The notes below the pieces were generated by a model, which was not told the origin of the DNA, did not search any database, and saw nothing but the letters and a program-made list of their open reading frames with translations. Source: JAGQYH01 sp041393015 (GTDB lineage: Bacteria; Bacteroidota; Bacteroidia; Chitinophagales; JADIYW01). From it: DNA of 64,000 bases. Shown here in pieces: positions 28,004 through 37,681 of this stretch (positions within the stretch are counted from its first letter, which is position 1; every line of letters starts with the position of its first letter). Both the position numbers and the translations under genes were made by a program. The stretch covers positions 434,001 to 498,000 of the forward strand of contig JAWKKV010000002.1 of NCBI GenBank assembly GCA_041393015.1, read 5' to 3'.

Positions 28004-29557
28004 TTATTTGGTTTCATAAACGACAAAAGGTACAATTACTTCTTCTAAAGAAACTCCTCCATGTTGAAAAGTGTTTTTATAGTAATTAGCGTAATAGTTA
28101 TAGTTGTTTGGATAAGCAAAAAACACATCTTCTTTAGCAAATATGTAAGATGAGCTTAAATTTGATTTTGGTAAAAATACATCATCCGGATTGGTGATGG
28201 CAAACACGTCTTTCTCGTTATAATTTAAGTTTTTACCCAACTTATATCTCAAGTTAGTAGTCGTGTTTTTATCTCCAATTACTTTGCTTGGCGTTTGAAC
28301 TCTTATTGTTCCATGATCTGTAGTAACAATAATCCTTGCCTTTTTACCTTCTAGTTTTTGCAATGCTTGCAACAACGGACTGTGATCGATCCAAGAAAGG
28401 GTTAGTGATCTATATGCAGACTCATTGCCAGCCAATTCTTTTAACACTTCCATTTCTGTTCGGGCATGAGATAGCATATCGACGAAATTGTAGACAATTA
28501 CATTGAACTGATTATTCATCAAATTCAAGATATTATCAACTAAATCTTTCCCCTTTTTGCTATTGGTAACTTTCGTGTAGGATTGTTTTAAATGGACACC
28601 TGACCTTTTTAATTGATCCATTACAAATTCTTCTTCATATAGATTTTTACCTTCATTTTCTTCATCGTGAATCCACTTATCACGGTATTTTCTTTCAATT
28701 TCAGAAGGCATTAAACCGGAAAATATGGCGTTTCTACTATACTGAGTTGTAGTTGGTAAAATACTGTAAAAATGTTCTTCCTTTACTTTTTTGAAGTGAT
28801 CAGAAAAGATAGGCTCAATGACCTTCCATTGATCGTATCTCAAATTATCGATTAAAATAAAGAAGGTTGGAATTTCGTCATTGATGATAGGAATAACTTT
28901 CTTTTTGAATAGCGTATGAGACAATACTGGTGTTTCCGCATCATTCGGATGATGCAACCAATATTGATAATTTCTCGAGATAAACTTAAAAAATTCTTTG
29001 TTGGCTTCTGACTTTTGCATGGTCATGATCTCAGCCATTTCTTGGGTTTTGGCCTTTTCTAATTCCAACTCCCAATAAATCATTTTTCTATAAAGTTCCG
29101 CCCATTCTTTCTGGTCCATTTCGTTATTGATGGCCATAAAAATCTTTTGAAACTGCTGCTGATACGCTGAATTGGTTTTTTCAGTAACCAATCTTCTGTT
29201 ATCAATAATCTTTTTTATAGACAATAAAATTTGATTGGGCTTAACCGGTTTAATCAAATAATCTGCAATTTGAGAACCAATGGCTTCATCAAATATATCT
29301 TCTTCTTCATTTTTGGTAATCATGACCACCGGAAGATCACTTTTTAATTCTTTAATCTGTGGCAAAGTCTCTAAACCACTGATGCCCGGCATATGCTCAT
29401 CTAAAAAAACGAGATCATAATGGTTGTTTTTAACTTTGTCAATAGCATCGTATCCATTAGAAACGGCATCAATTTGATATCCTTTACCTTCAAGAAAATG
29501 TATTTGAGCTTTTAGATGTTCAATTTCATCATCTGCCCATAGTATCTTTATATTCAT
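28004..29557 (-). CDS. porX: PorX, response regulator with PglZ/alkaline phosphatase-like output
   Basis: PorX pairs with the kinase PorY to control type IX secretion genes and gliding or virulence in Bacteroidota. At 517 aa it has a receiver domain (residues 1-120; acidic pair D9-D10, phosphorylated D53 in FLDEHMPG, K in YLIKPVKP), a helical linker, and an alkaline phosphatase-superfamily domain with metal ligands in ILIDNLRYDQW, TTDHGTIRV and QHGGVSLEEVI. Related structures are zinc-dependent oligonucleotide phosphodiesterases. Its presence means the host very probably has type IX secretion. A 212-base gap with 12-base direct repeats separates it from the divergent HD gene. Confidence 0.95.
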   Translation of the reverse strand: MNIKILWADDEIEHLKAQIHFLEGKGYQIDAVSNGYDAIDKVKNNHYDLVFLDEHMPGISGLETLPQIKELKSDLPVVMITKNEEEDIFDEAIGSQIADYLIKPVKPNQILLSIKKIIDNRRLVTEKTNSAYQQQFQKIFMAINNEMDQKEWAELYRKMIYWELELEKAKTQEMAEIMTMQKSEANKEFFKFISRNYQYWLHHPNDAETPVLSHTLFKKKVIPIINDEIPTFFILIDNLRYDQWKVIEPIFSDHFKKVKEEHFYSILPTTTQYSRNAIFSGLMPSEIERKYRDKWIHDEENEGKNLYEEEFVMDQLKRSGVHLKQSYTKVTNSKKGKDLVDNILNLMNNQFNVIVYNFVDMLSHARTEMEVLKELAGNESAYRSLTLSWIDHSPLLQALQKLEGKKARIIVTTDHGTIRVQTPSKVIGDKNTTTNLRYKLGKNLNYNEKDVFAITNPDDVFLPKSNLSSSYIFAKEDVFFAYPNNYNYYANYYKNTFQHGGVSLEEVIVPFVVYETK

Positions 29558-29768
29558 TGTTGGTTGTATTACGCTATTATGTTAAATGCAATCATCATTG
29601 CGAATATTGCCATTTTTTTTGGAACTTGCCGTTTTAGTGAAGTTATGATGTTTTAATTTAGAATAGTTAACACTCTCATCAATGGGTGAATGAGAAAATG
29701 AGTGAATGAAACTAGCACATTAATAAATTTAATCATTAACGCATTGTCACATTAACGCATTAAGTAAA

Positions 29769-30994
29769 GTGAATAGACGAAAAATAATAAATGATCCGGT
29801 GTATGGTTTTATCCAAATTCCATCAGGAATTATATTTGATATTATTCAGCATCCTATATTTCAAAGATTAAGAAGAATTAGACAATTAGGCTTTACGAAT
29901 TTAGTTTATCCCGGTGCAGAGCATACTAGATTTCAGCATGCTATCGGCGCTTTTCATTTAATGACCAGTGCTATTGAAGTACTAAAGCAAAAGGGCGTTA
30001 AAATCAACGACAAAGAAACCGAAGCGGCTCAATTGGCAATTTTGCTTCATGATATTGGTCATGGACCCTATTCGCATTCTCTAGAAGGAAGTTTATTGCC
30101 TTTTCACCATGAAACCATTACAGAGGCGATTTTAAATCTGATAAACAAAACGTTTAAAGGGAAATTAGATCTAGCTATTAAAATTTTTAGAGGAGAATAC
30201 AAGAAGCATTTTCTCCACGAATTAGTCTCTAGTCAGTTAGATGTAGATAGATTAGATTATCTCAATAGAGATAGATTTTTTACCGGAGTTTATGAAGGTG
30301 TGATTGGCTATGATAGAATTTTACATATGCTCAATGTACACGACGGACATTTAGTAGTGGAAGAAAAAGGATCTATTCTATTGAGAAGTTTTTAGTGGCG
30401 AGAAGACTAATGTACTGGCAAGTATATTTACATAAAACATCCTTGGCAGCAGAAAATATGTTGGTTTTATTGATAAAACGGGTTAAACGATTAGCGAAAG
30501 AAAGCAATCAAAAGCTTGGTGTAACAGCTTCCTTGCAAAAAATATTAAGCCATCAACCTTCAAAAGATCAAAAATTGGATGAAGAGCTTTTATTGACTTT
30601 TGCCGATATTGATGATGCCGATATAATGGCAGCTATTAAAAGTTGGCGAACACATCCCGATAAAATTGTTTCTTTTTTGAGTCAGTCAATTTATTACCGA
30701 AATCTATTTAAAACTAAAATAGGCACTAAAGAGGAAATTGCTAAAGCATTTGAAAAAACGAAAAGCGATTTAATCTCTAATTCCGATTGGAGTGCTAATG
30801 AAGTGAAAGAGTTGGTGATTAAGGGGAAGGCTGAAAATAATGCTTACAAAACCACGCTTAAAAACATTTCTATTTTGTTTAAAGATGGAAGAGTTATGGA
30901 TATCTCCAAAGCTTCAGATGATTTAGATATTAGAACATTATCTAAAACCATCACTAAACATTACATTGCTTATCCAAGAATAAATATTAATTGA
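29769..30994 (+). pseudogene. HD-domain phosphohydrolase, split by a frameshift
   Basis: Two adjacent frames (29769-30395, GTG start, 208 codons; and on to 30994) are one gene broken once. The first part has H in PGAEHTRFQHAIGA, HD in LLHDIGHGPYSHSLE and later D in LDVDRLDYLNRDRFF, the signature of dNTPase-like HD hydrolases. The first frame runs off at VVEEKGSILLRSF, but the other frame reads YSIEKFLVARRLMYWQVYLHKT, the expected continuation. Loss of one base near 30371-30373 (GGA-ATC read as GGATC) explains it. Its stop overlaps the lpxD start by 3-4 bases, so it heads the lpx operon. It may be a real defect or a sequence error. Confidence 0.85.
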
Positions 30995-32019
30995 AAACAG
31001 TAAAAGAAATATTAAACGCCATTGGAATAGAGGACGTTGATGTGCCTGATTTACTCGTTAGGGGGCCGGCTAAATTATCAGATGCCACTGAACACGACAT
31101 CAGCTTTTTAGCCAACATGAAATATGAAAACGAGCTTTACTTAACAAAAGCAGGTGCTGTTTTGGTGACTAAAGATTTCAAACCCAAAGAAAAATTAGCC
31201 ACTCATTTAATTAAAGTGGATGATCCTTATCAAGCTATTTCAAAAGTATTAGCACTTTATAACAAAACAAATAGAGGAGAAGGTATTCATCAACAAGCTT
31301 TAATAGATGAAACAACCACAATAGCAGAACATACCTATATTGGTCCGTTTACTTTTATCGATGAGCAGGCTACTATTGGTGAATACACTAGCATTGCTGC
31401 ACAAGTATATGTTGGTAAGAATGTAAAAATTGGCAGTAATTGTGATATTCATGCTGGTGTAAAAATTTATGATAATTGTGTCATTGGCAACAATTGCATA
31501 ATTCATTCAGGAACCGTAATTGGTGCTGATGGCTTTGGATTTGCTCCTCAAAAAGATGGTAGCTACAGCAAAGTTCCACAAGCTGGAAATGTAGTTATTA
31601 AAGACAACGTTGAAATTGGCAGTAACTGTGCCATTGATAGAGCTACGATGGGCAGTACAATTGTAGGTAACGGTGTTAAATTGGATAACTTAATTCAAGT
31701 AGGACACAATGCAGAAATTGGAGACAATACGGTAATTGCTGCTCAAAGTGGTGTGTCTGGCAGTACTAAACTTGGAGAAGGCTGTATGATTGGTGGTCAG
31801 GTTGGTTTTGTAGGACATATTTCTATTGCACCATTTACTATGATAAATGCAAAAAGTGGCATCTCAAAAAGCGTAAAAACACCAGGTTCTAAGATAAATG
31901 GAATTCCTGCATTTAGTTTTACAGACTCCCTTAGAAGTCAATCTATTTACAGAAAATTGCCAGAATTACAAAAGAGGCTGTCAGAGATTGAAGAAATATT
32001 ATCTTTGCTCCGCAAATAA
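30991..32019 (+). CDS. lpxD: UDP-3-O-acylglucosamine N-acyltransferase
   Basis: LpxD adds the second acyl chain in lipid A synthesis, at the inner face of the inner membrane. The 342-aa protein has an N-terminal uridine-binding domain, then left-handed beta-helix hexapeptide repeats from about residue 100 (IGPFTFI, IGSNCDIHAGVKIY, VIGADGFGFAP), and the catalytic histidine in LIQVGHNAEIGDN. The start is TTG (30991), overlapping the preceding HD gene stop in TTGA, which suggests translational coupling. It is followed by lpxC-fabZ with 8 bases between. Confidence 0.95.
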   Translation: MKTVKEILNAIGIEDVDVPDLLVRGPAKLSDATEHDISFLANMKYENELYLTKAGAVLVTKDFKPKEKLATHLIKVDDPYQAISKVLALYNKTNRGEGIHQQALIDETTTIAEHTYIGPFTFIDEQATIGEYTSIAAQVYVGKNVKIGSNCDIHAGVKIYDNCVIGNNCIIHSGTVIGADGFGFAPQKDGSYSKVPQAGNVVIKDNVEIGSNCAIDRATMGSTIVGNGVKLDNLIQVGHNAEIGDNTVIAAQSGVSGSTKLGEGCMIGGQVGFVGHISIAPFTMINAKSGISKSVKTPGSKINGIPAFSFTDSLRSQSIYRKLPELQKRLSEIEEILSLLRK

Positions 32020-32027
32020 AACAAAGC

Positions 32028-33419
32028 ATGCCGGAATTACAACAAACATTAAAGAAAAAAGTAAGTATATCAGGTAGAGGAATCCATTCCGGTGAATATG
32101 TAACCTTAAACCTTTTACCTGCCAAAGAAAACACAGGTAAAATCTTTAGAAGAAACGATTTAGAGGGACAACCGGAGTTTGCCGCAGATGTTGATTTGGT
32201 AGTTGATGTAGAAAGAGGGACCACCTTAAGTTACAATGGAATTAAGATTGCTACTGTTGAACATCTACTCGCAGCATTAGTAGCATTAGAAATTGACAAT
32301 GTTATAATTGACTTAGATGGCGAAGAAATACCAATTTTAGATGGCAGTTCAATGCCTTTTGTTGAATTGATAGAAAAGGCCGGTATACAAACTCAAGAAA
32401 AACCGCGCGAATATTTTGTTTTAGAAGAAACATTCAACTATTACGATCCGGTAAAAGATGTTGAAATGATGGCGGTTCCTAACGATCATTATAACATTAC
32501 TGTAATGATTGATTATAATTCTAATGTTTTAGGACGACAATTCGCTCAACTCAAACAACTCAGTCAGTTTAAAAAGGAATTTGCATCTGCTCGTACTTTT
32601 TGTTTTTTACATGAAGTGGAACCGCTTTTAAAAGATGGATTGATAAAAGGTGGAGATTTAAGCAATGCTTTAGTTATTGCTGATGAAGCTTTAGATGCGG
32701 AAAGTATGCAGCGTTTATCTGCTAAATACAATATTCCTATTAATGATATTAATACTGAAGGCATTATTAATGATGTGGATTTGCGTCATAATAATGAGCC
32801 AGCAAGACATAAATTAATTGATGTAATTGGTGATTTGGCGTTAATTGGTATGCCGATAAAAGGGAAAATTATTGCCTCAAAACCGGGTCATGCTACCAAT
32901 GTGGAATTTGCTCGACAGTTGAAGCAATATATCAAAGAGAAAAAGAAATTAAAGGAAATTCCAACCTTTGATCCCAATAAAGAGCCCTTAATTAACTTAG
33001 AAGAGATCAAACAGTTATTGCCACATCGATATCCCTTTTTATTATTGGATAAAGTAGTAGAGCTAACTGACGAACATATTATTGGCATTAAAAATGTCAC
33101 TATTAATGAACCTTTCTTTCCAGGTCATTTTCCTGAAGATCCAATTATGCCAGGCGTTTTGCAAATTGAAGCTATGGCACAAACGGGTGGTGTAATGGTT
33201 TTAAAAAGAAAGGATGATCCTAAAGGTTACATGACTTATTTCCTAAAAATTGAAGAGTGTAAGTTTAAATATCCTGTTCGCCCAGGCGACACAATGGTCA
33301 TTAAAATGTCAATGATTGGTGAGGAGAGAAGAGGCATAAATCAAATGCAGGGAATGATTTACGTCGGAAATAAATTGGTTACAGAAGCTAAAATGATGGC
33401 TAAAGTATTTAAACCGTAA
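32028..33419 (+). CDS. lpxC-fabZ: LpxC-FabZ fusion: UDP-3-O-acyl-GlcNAc deacetylase and 3-hydroxyacyl-ACP dehydratase
   Basis: Residues 1-305 are LpxC, the zinc deacetylase that commits to lipid A: GRGIHSGEYVTLNLLPA, TVEHLLAAL, the zinc ligands in ARHKLIDVIGDLAL and the catalytic histidine in KPGHATNVEFAR. Residues 315-463 are FabZ: LLPHRYPFLLLDKV, FFPGHFPEDPIMPGVLQIEAMAQTG. The fusion is typical of Bacteroidota and joins lipid A and fatty acid synthesis, which compete for 3-hydroxyacyl-ACP. Length 463 aa fits the known fusion. Confidence 0.97.
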   Translation: MPELQQTLKKKVSISGRGIHSGEYVTLNLLPAKENTGKIFRRNDLEGQPEFAADVDLVVDVERGTTLSYNGIKIATVEHLLAALVALEIDNVIIDLDGEEIPILDGSSMPFVELIEKAGIQTQEKPREYFVLEETFNYYDPVKDVEMMAVPNDHYNITVMIDYNSNVLGRQFAQLKQLSQFKKEFASARTFCFLHEVEPLLKDGLIKGGDLSNALVIADEALDAESMQRLSAKYNIPINDINTEGIINDVDLRHNNEPARHKLIDVIGDLALIGMPIKGKIIASKPGHATNVEFARQLKQYIKEKKKLKEIPTFDPNKEPLINLEEIKQLLPHRYPFLLLDKVVELTDEHIIGIKNVTINEPFFPGHFPEDPIMPGVLQIEAMAQTGGVMVLKRKDDPKGYMTYFLKIEECKFKYPVRPGDTMVIKMSMIGEERRGINQMQGMIYVGNKLVTEAKMMAKVFKP

Positions 33420-33441
33420 TCGAAGAAATAAAATCTAACTA

Positions 33442-34206
33442 TTGAATAGTATACATCCAAATGCGCAAATTGGCAAAGACGTTAAAATAGGACCTTTCAG
33501 TTTTATTGATGATGATGTAATAATTGGAGATGGAACCAATATCGGTCCGAATGTCACAATTTATGCAGGCTCAAGGATTGGAAAAGACTGTAAGATATTT
33601 CCTGGAGCCGTTATTGGAGCCATTCCTCAAGACTTAAAATTCGACGGAGAATACACCACCGTAGAGATTGGTGATAGGGTAACGATTAGAGAGTGTGTTA
33701 CCGTTAATAGAGGTACCATTTATAGCAATACAACTAGAGTAGGAAACGATACATTGCTAATGGCTTACGTGCATGTGGCGCACGATTGTATTATTGGAGA
33801 AAAATGTGTTTTGGCCAATACAACTAATTTAGCTGGACATGTTGAGGTTGGAGATTCTGTAATTTTCGGTGGAATGGCAGCGGCACATCAATTTGTAAAA
33901 ATAGGTAAACATGCTTTTGTTGCCGGTGGTACTTTATTGAGAAAAGATGTGCCACCTTATGTAATTGCAGCCAAAAGTCCAACTTTTTATTCTGGTGTAA
34001 ATTCGGTAGGATTAAAACGATATGGTTTTTCAAACGACGATATTCACCACATTCAAGATGTTTATCGTTATTTATACAACAATGGCATGAATACTACCCA
34101 AGCCATTGAAAAAATTAAGCAAGAAGTGGCCGATTCAAAGTTTAAAGTAGAGATTTTAGGTTTTGTAGTTGGGTCTGAAAGAGGTATTATTAGAGGCATT
34201 CAATAA
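33442..34206 (+). CDS. lpxA: acyl-ACP-UDP-N-acetylglucosamine O-acyltransferase
   Basis: LpxA makes the first step of lipid A: acylation of UDP-GlcNAc at the 3-OH. The 254-aa protein is almost all beta-helix hexapeptide repeats (IHPNAQIGKDVKIGPF, IGDGTNIGPNVTIYAG), with the catalytic histidine block LLMAYVHVAHDCIIG and GGMAAAHQFVKIG. Its C-terminal helices are normal. The start is TTG at 33442, 22 bases after lpxC-fabZ. Confidence 0.96.
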   Translation: MNSIHPNAQIGKDVKIGPFSFIDDDVIIGDGTNIGPNVTIYAGSRIGKDCKIFPGAVIGAIPQDLKFDGEYTTVEIGDRVTIRECVTVNRGTIYSNTTRVGNDTLLMAYVHVAHDCIIGEKCVLANTTNLAGHVEVGDSVIFGGMAAAHQFVKIGKHAFVAGGTLLRKDVPPYVIAAKSPTFYSGVNSVGLKRYGFSNDDIHHIQDVYRYLYNNGMNTTQAIEKIKQEVADSKFKVEILGFVVGSERGIIRGIQ

Positions 34207-34217
34207 GAATTTATAGT

Positions 34218-34844
34218 TTGAAAATTCAATTGATAAATATTGGGAAACGATTCGGAAGCAATAAGGCAGGATGGATCTTTAGAGATATTAATCAAGATTT
34301 TGAATTAGGCAAATCTTACGCTGTTACCGGTAGAAATGGAGCCGGGAAATCTACACTTTTAAAAATAATTTCGGGCGGATTAACACCAACACTCGGTGTG
34401 GTTTCTTTTTATAATAAATTAGAAGAAGAAGTATTCTGGACAGACACATCCTCTTTAGTCAATTATGCCGCTCCTTATATGGAATTATTAGAGTATCTCA
34501 CCTTAAAGGAGCATGTTGAATTTCATTTCAAATTCAAAAAATATGTAGATGGAATGAATTATGAAAAATTCGTGCAAGCCATAGAAATGGATCCACATCA
34601 AAATAAATTGGTTAAGGATTTTTCATCAGGAATGAAGCAACGACTTAAATTGGCTTTTGCATTGTATACGGAGAATCCAATTATTCTATTAGATGAACCA
34701 ACTTCTAATTTAGACGATCAATGGAGTAATTGGTATTTGGATGAAGTTCAAAAGATTAAATCAAGTAGATTATTAATCATAGCCTCTAACCAACCCAATG
34801 AATATGCCTTTTGCGAGGAAGTTATTGGAGTCGGGAATGATTAG
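34218..34844 (+). CDS. ABC transporter ATP-binding protein
   Basis: The 208-aa protein begins with TTG at 34218, 11 bases after lpxA, so it likely belongs to the lpx operon. It has Walker A GRNGAGKSTLL (residues 39-49), the signature FSSGMKQRLKLAFAL and Walker B PIILLDEPTSNLD. No membrane domain gene is next to it. The operon position hints at a role in the envelope or lipid A export, but this is only an inference. Confidence 0.85.
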   Translation: MKIQLINIGKRFGSNKAGWIFRDINQDFELGKSYAVTGRNGAGKSTLLKIISGGLTPTLGVVSFYNKLEEEVFWTDTSSLVNYAAPYMELLEYLTLKEHVEFHFKFKKYVDGMNYEKFVQAIEMDPHQNKLVKDFSSGMKQRLKLAFALYTENPIILLDEPTSNLDDQWSNWYLDEVQKIKSSRLLIIASNQPNEYAFCEEVIGVGND

Positions 34845-34878
34845 TTTTTAATAAATAAACGATACTTTTCGCTAGTTT

Positions 34879-35730
34879 TTATGCGCTAAAATAATCTACT
34901 TCACCAATCAAATAAGGCTTGTCTTTTTCAGCGTTATACAAACAAAATTTCGTCACACCATCTTCCTTCTTGGTCAAAATGTCGGCTTTACCAGGCAAAT
35001 AAAATCCCGAAATAAACTTCACTTTTATAGTCGTTCCTTCAAAATTATCTATTGCTAATGCAGATGCAATTCTACCTACACTCCACATCCCATGCATTAT
35101 AGAAGTGGGATGTCCCATTAACTTTGCTGTTAAGGTAGAAAAATGAATAGGATCAATATTACCGCTTATCCATGCATATTGGTTGGCTTTAAGGGGATTC
35201 ACTTTTATACCGGTCACTTTTTTGTATACGGTAGCATCAAATTTGTCTCTAGGCTTCTTCTTTACCGGCTTAGCATCCTCGTCTTTTATAAATCCTATTG
35301 TTTCACTTTGCCAAACTAAAACCCCATCAATAAAAAGATTGGTTATTATGCTTGTTTCATAGCCTTTTTCAATTGGCTTAAAACTTCTTAAACTTGTTTC
35401 AAAGTCCCAAGTTCCAAGTTTCAATGAACCTAGTTGTTGAATAGTTTCTCGTTTGTGTAAAATACCCAATGGCTGACTCGGAAACAACGAATGTGAGGCT
35501 AACTGTATTTGTAAATGCGTGAGCAAAGAATATGGAAAAATAGGAGAGATGGCTTTCTTCTTCCATTTCACTAAATGCTTATAACTAAACCACATGAGTG
35601 GTGTAACCTCAAGGCTGTCTTTAAATACAATTTGTTCTAGCTCATTTACTCTAGAAAGATCAATTGACTTAGAGAAATCTAACATTGCTTTTAAATTGGC
35701 AACAATTTCTATGTAAGGTTTAAAATACAT
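34879..35730 (-). CDS. MaoC-like double hotdog protein (acyl dehydratase family)
   Basis: The 283-aa protein looks like two hotdog folds. The C-terminal half carries the hydratase-type block SGNIDPIHFSTLTAKLMGHPTSIMHGMW with the D-x-x-H pair (IDPIHF) seen in MaoC dehydratases. The N-terminal half has no such motif. The likely substrate is a 2-enoyl-CoA or hydroxyacyl-CoA, but this cannot be settled here. It stands between convergent and codirectional neighbours with no tight operon partner. Confidence 0.75.
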   Translation of the reverse strand: MYFKPYIEIVANLKAMLDFSKSIDLSRVNELEQIVFKDSLEVTPLMWFSYKHLVKWKKKAISPIFPYSLLTHLQIQLASHSLFPSQPLGILHKRETIQQLGSLKLGTWDFETSLRSFKPIEKGYETSIITNLFIDGVLVWQSETIGFIKDEDAKPVKKKPRDKFDATVYKKVTGIKVNPLKANQYAWISGNIDPIHFSTLTAKLMGHPTSIMHGMWSVGRIASALAIDNFEGTTIKVKFISGFYLPGKADILTKKEDGVTKFCLYNAEKDKPYLIGEVDYFSA

Positions 35731-35755
35731 GCTTACCCAATTTCATTTATTACAA

Positions 35756-37450
35756 TTAAAACTTACTGTCATCAATACTATCTAAGTAAGCTTCAATATC
35801 TCCAGCAACACTTGCTACACAACCTTCTTCAAAAGGTGATTTTAACCCCGCTAATTTTACTAACTGTAAAAATGGTGCTGTTCCACCGGCTTTACATAAC
35901 TCTAAGTAACTTTTCCAAGTAGCTGTTTTATCTTTTTGATTTTTTTGCCAAAATTGGAAAGCACAAATTTGAGCCAATACATAATCTATATAATAAAATG
36001 GACTTTCAAATATGTGTCCTTGTTTTTGCCAGAATCTTCCGCTCTGTAAACTTGGCACATCACTATTGGTTCTATCCGGCAAATACAAAGCTTCCATTTC
36101 CTTCCAGGCATTAGCTCTCTGATCTGGTGTAAAATCCGGATTTTCATAAACAATATGCTGAAAATGATCTACAGCACAGCCATAAGGTAAAAACAACAAA
36201 CATTTGTTTAAATGAGAAAAGAAATATTTGTCTGCATCTTCTTCAAAAAATGATTCCATCCACGGATATGTCAAAAATTCCATTGACATGGAATGTATTT
36301 CGCAAGCTTCAGAGGTTGGCCATTTATACTCAATCACCTCGTTCATTCTACTGCTAAAATATTGAAAGGCATGTCCTGCCTCGTGCGTTAAAACATCAAT
36401 GTCGCCAGATGTTCCATTAAAATTGGCAAAGATAAATGGATGCTTATATGAGCTCAATTCCCAACAATAACCCATATCTGCTTTGCCAGGTCTATTGATG
36501 ACATCCATTAAGTCGTGGTCTAGCATATAGTTGAAAAACTCATTTGTCTCTGGCGATAGCTCACCATACATCGTTTTTGCTTTAGCTAAAATCTCCTCCG
36601 GACTTCCTTTTGGCGCTGGATTTCCGGTTATAAAACTAAAATCAATATCGTAATCGTATAATGTATCGTAGCCCAATCTGGCTTTTTGTCTTGCTCTTAA
36701 TCTGCCTGCCATGGGTACAATATGATCAATAATCTGCTGACGAAAATTCTGAACCATTTCCTTATTATAATCATATCGGCCCATTTTAATGTAGCCAAGA
36801 TCAATATAATTTTCATGACCTAGTTTCTTGGCCATTTTTTGTCTCACGGCAACTAGTTCATCATATAAATTATCAAATTTAGCTTGATTGTCAGCAAAGA
36901 ATTTCCATCTCGCTGCAGAAGCTTCCTTTCTAACTTGTCTATCATTATCCACTAAAAACTTACCAATTCCAGCCAAATTATACGTTTCACCTTTATAGTC
37001 AATTTTAGCCGTTCCTTTTAACTTAGTGTATTCACTTTTTAAGCGATTTTCTTCTTGTAACTCTGCCATGATAGAAGGATCAAATGCTTTTAACTTATAA
37101 AGCGCCATATCAAAAATATGTTGACCATATTGATCCGTAAGTTCCTTTTTGAAGGTAGCATTCACTAGTGCTTCATAAAATTCAGTAATCAATTTTTCTG
37201 TTGTTGGCAAAACCTCATCAAAGTAATCCACCTCTTTTTGATAAGTCTCATTTGCTGTATCTAAAGTATATCGAATATTGGCTAACTGATACATGGTATC
37301 AAATTCATCTCTCAATTGATATAATGCTTTAAATGCGGTTTGTTGACTTTTAAAATCTTTAGCACTGTTAAAAGAAGTAAGCAATTGAGTAAAGTCTGCT
37401 TCAAATTTTTCTATTGCTGGTCTTGAATAAGGTATTTCGTTAAATTTCAT
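35756..37450 (-). CDS. M3 family oligoendopeptidase
   Basis: A cytosolic zinc endopeptidase of 564 aa that degrades short peptides. The zinc site is DVLTHEAGHAFQYF (H356, E357, H360), with the third glutamate in WPTSEACEIHSMSMEF. It lacks a signal peptide. It resembles the PepF-like branch of Bacteroidota. A TACCTTTG box about 42 bases upstream of the start may be its promoter. Confidence 0.92.
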   Translation of the reverse strand: MKFNEIPYSRPAIEKFEADFTQLLTSFNSAKDFKSQQTAFKALYQLRDEFDTMYQLANIRYTLDTANETYQKEVDYFDEVLPTTEKLITEFYEALVNATFKKELTDQYGQHIFDMALYKLKAFDPSIMAELQEENRLKSEYTKLKGTAKIDYKGETYNLAGIGKFLVDNDRQVRKEASAARWKFFADNQAKFDNLYDELVAVRQKMAKKLGHENYIDLGYIKMGRYDYNKEMVQNFRQQIIDHIVPMAGRLRARQKARLGYDTLYDYDIDFSFITGNPAPKGSPEEILAKAKTMYGELSPETNEFFNYMLDHDLMDVINRPGKADMGYCWELSSYKHPFIFANFNGTSGDIDVLTHEAGHAFQYFSSRMNEVIEYKWPTSEACEIHSMSMEFLTYPWMESFFEEDADKYFFSHLNKCLLFLPYGCAVDHFQHIVYENPDFTPDQRANAWKEMEALYLPDRTNSDVPSLQSGRFWQKQGHIFESPFYYIDYVLAQICAFQFWQKNQKDKTATWKSYLELCKAGGTAPFLQLVKLAGLKSPFEEGCVASVAGDIEAYLDSIDDSKF

Positions 37451-37491
37451 CTATTGTTCTATTATAAGTTAATTTCCAATTTATTCGGTGG

Positions 37492-37499
37492 CAAAGGTA
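37492..37499 (-). promoter_or_regulatory. possible -7 box of the M3 peptidase gene
   Basis: TACCTTTG on the minus strand fits TAnnTTTG, 42-49 bases upstream of the start codon. The expected -33 region is GTTT rather than TTTG, so the fit is partial. Confidence 0.45.
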
Positions 37500-37681
37500 T
37501 TGAATTATTGAAGGAAAGAAACTTAATATTAATTAAAAGTTAGATGCATTTGTTAGTAGTACAGGTATTTATGAATATTCCTTCAAATCAGTTAATTTAA
37601 TGCAATCAATTATTTTGATAGCTATAATATACTTACCGACTAGTACTAAACCATTTTTTTTAGATTAAACTCAATCATCAA

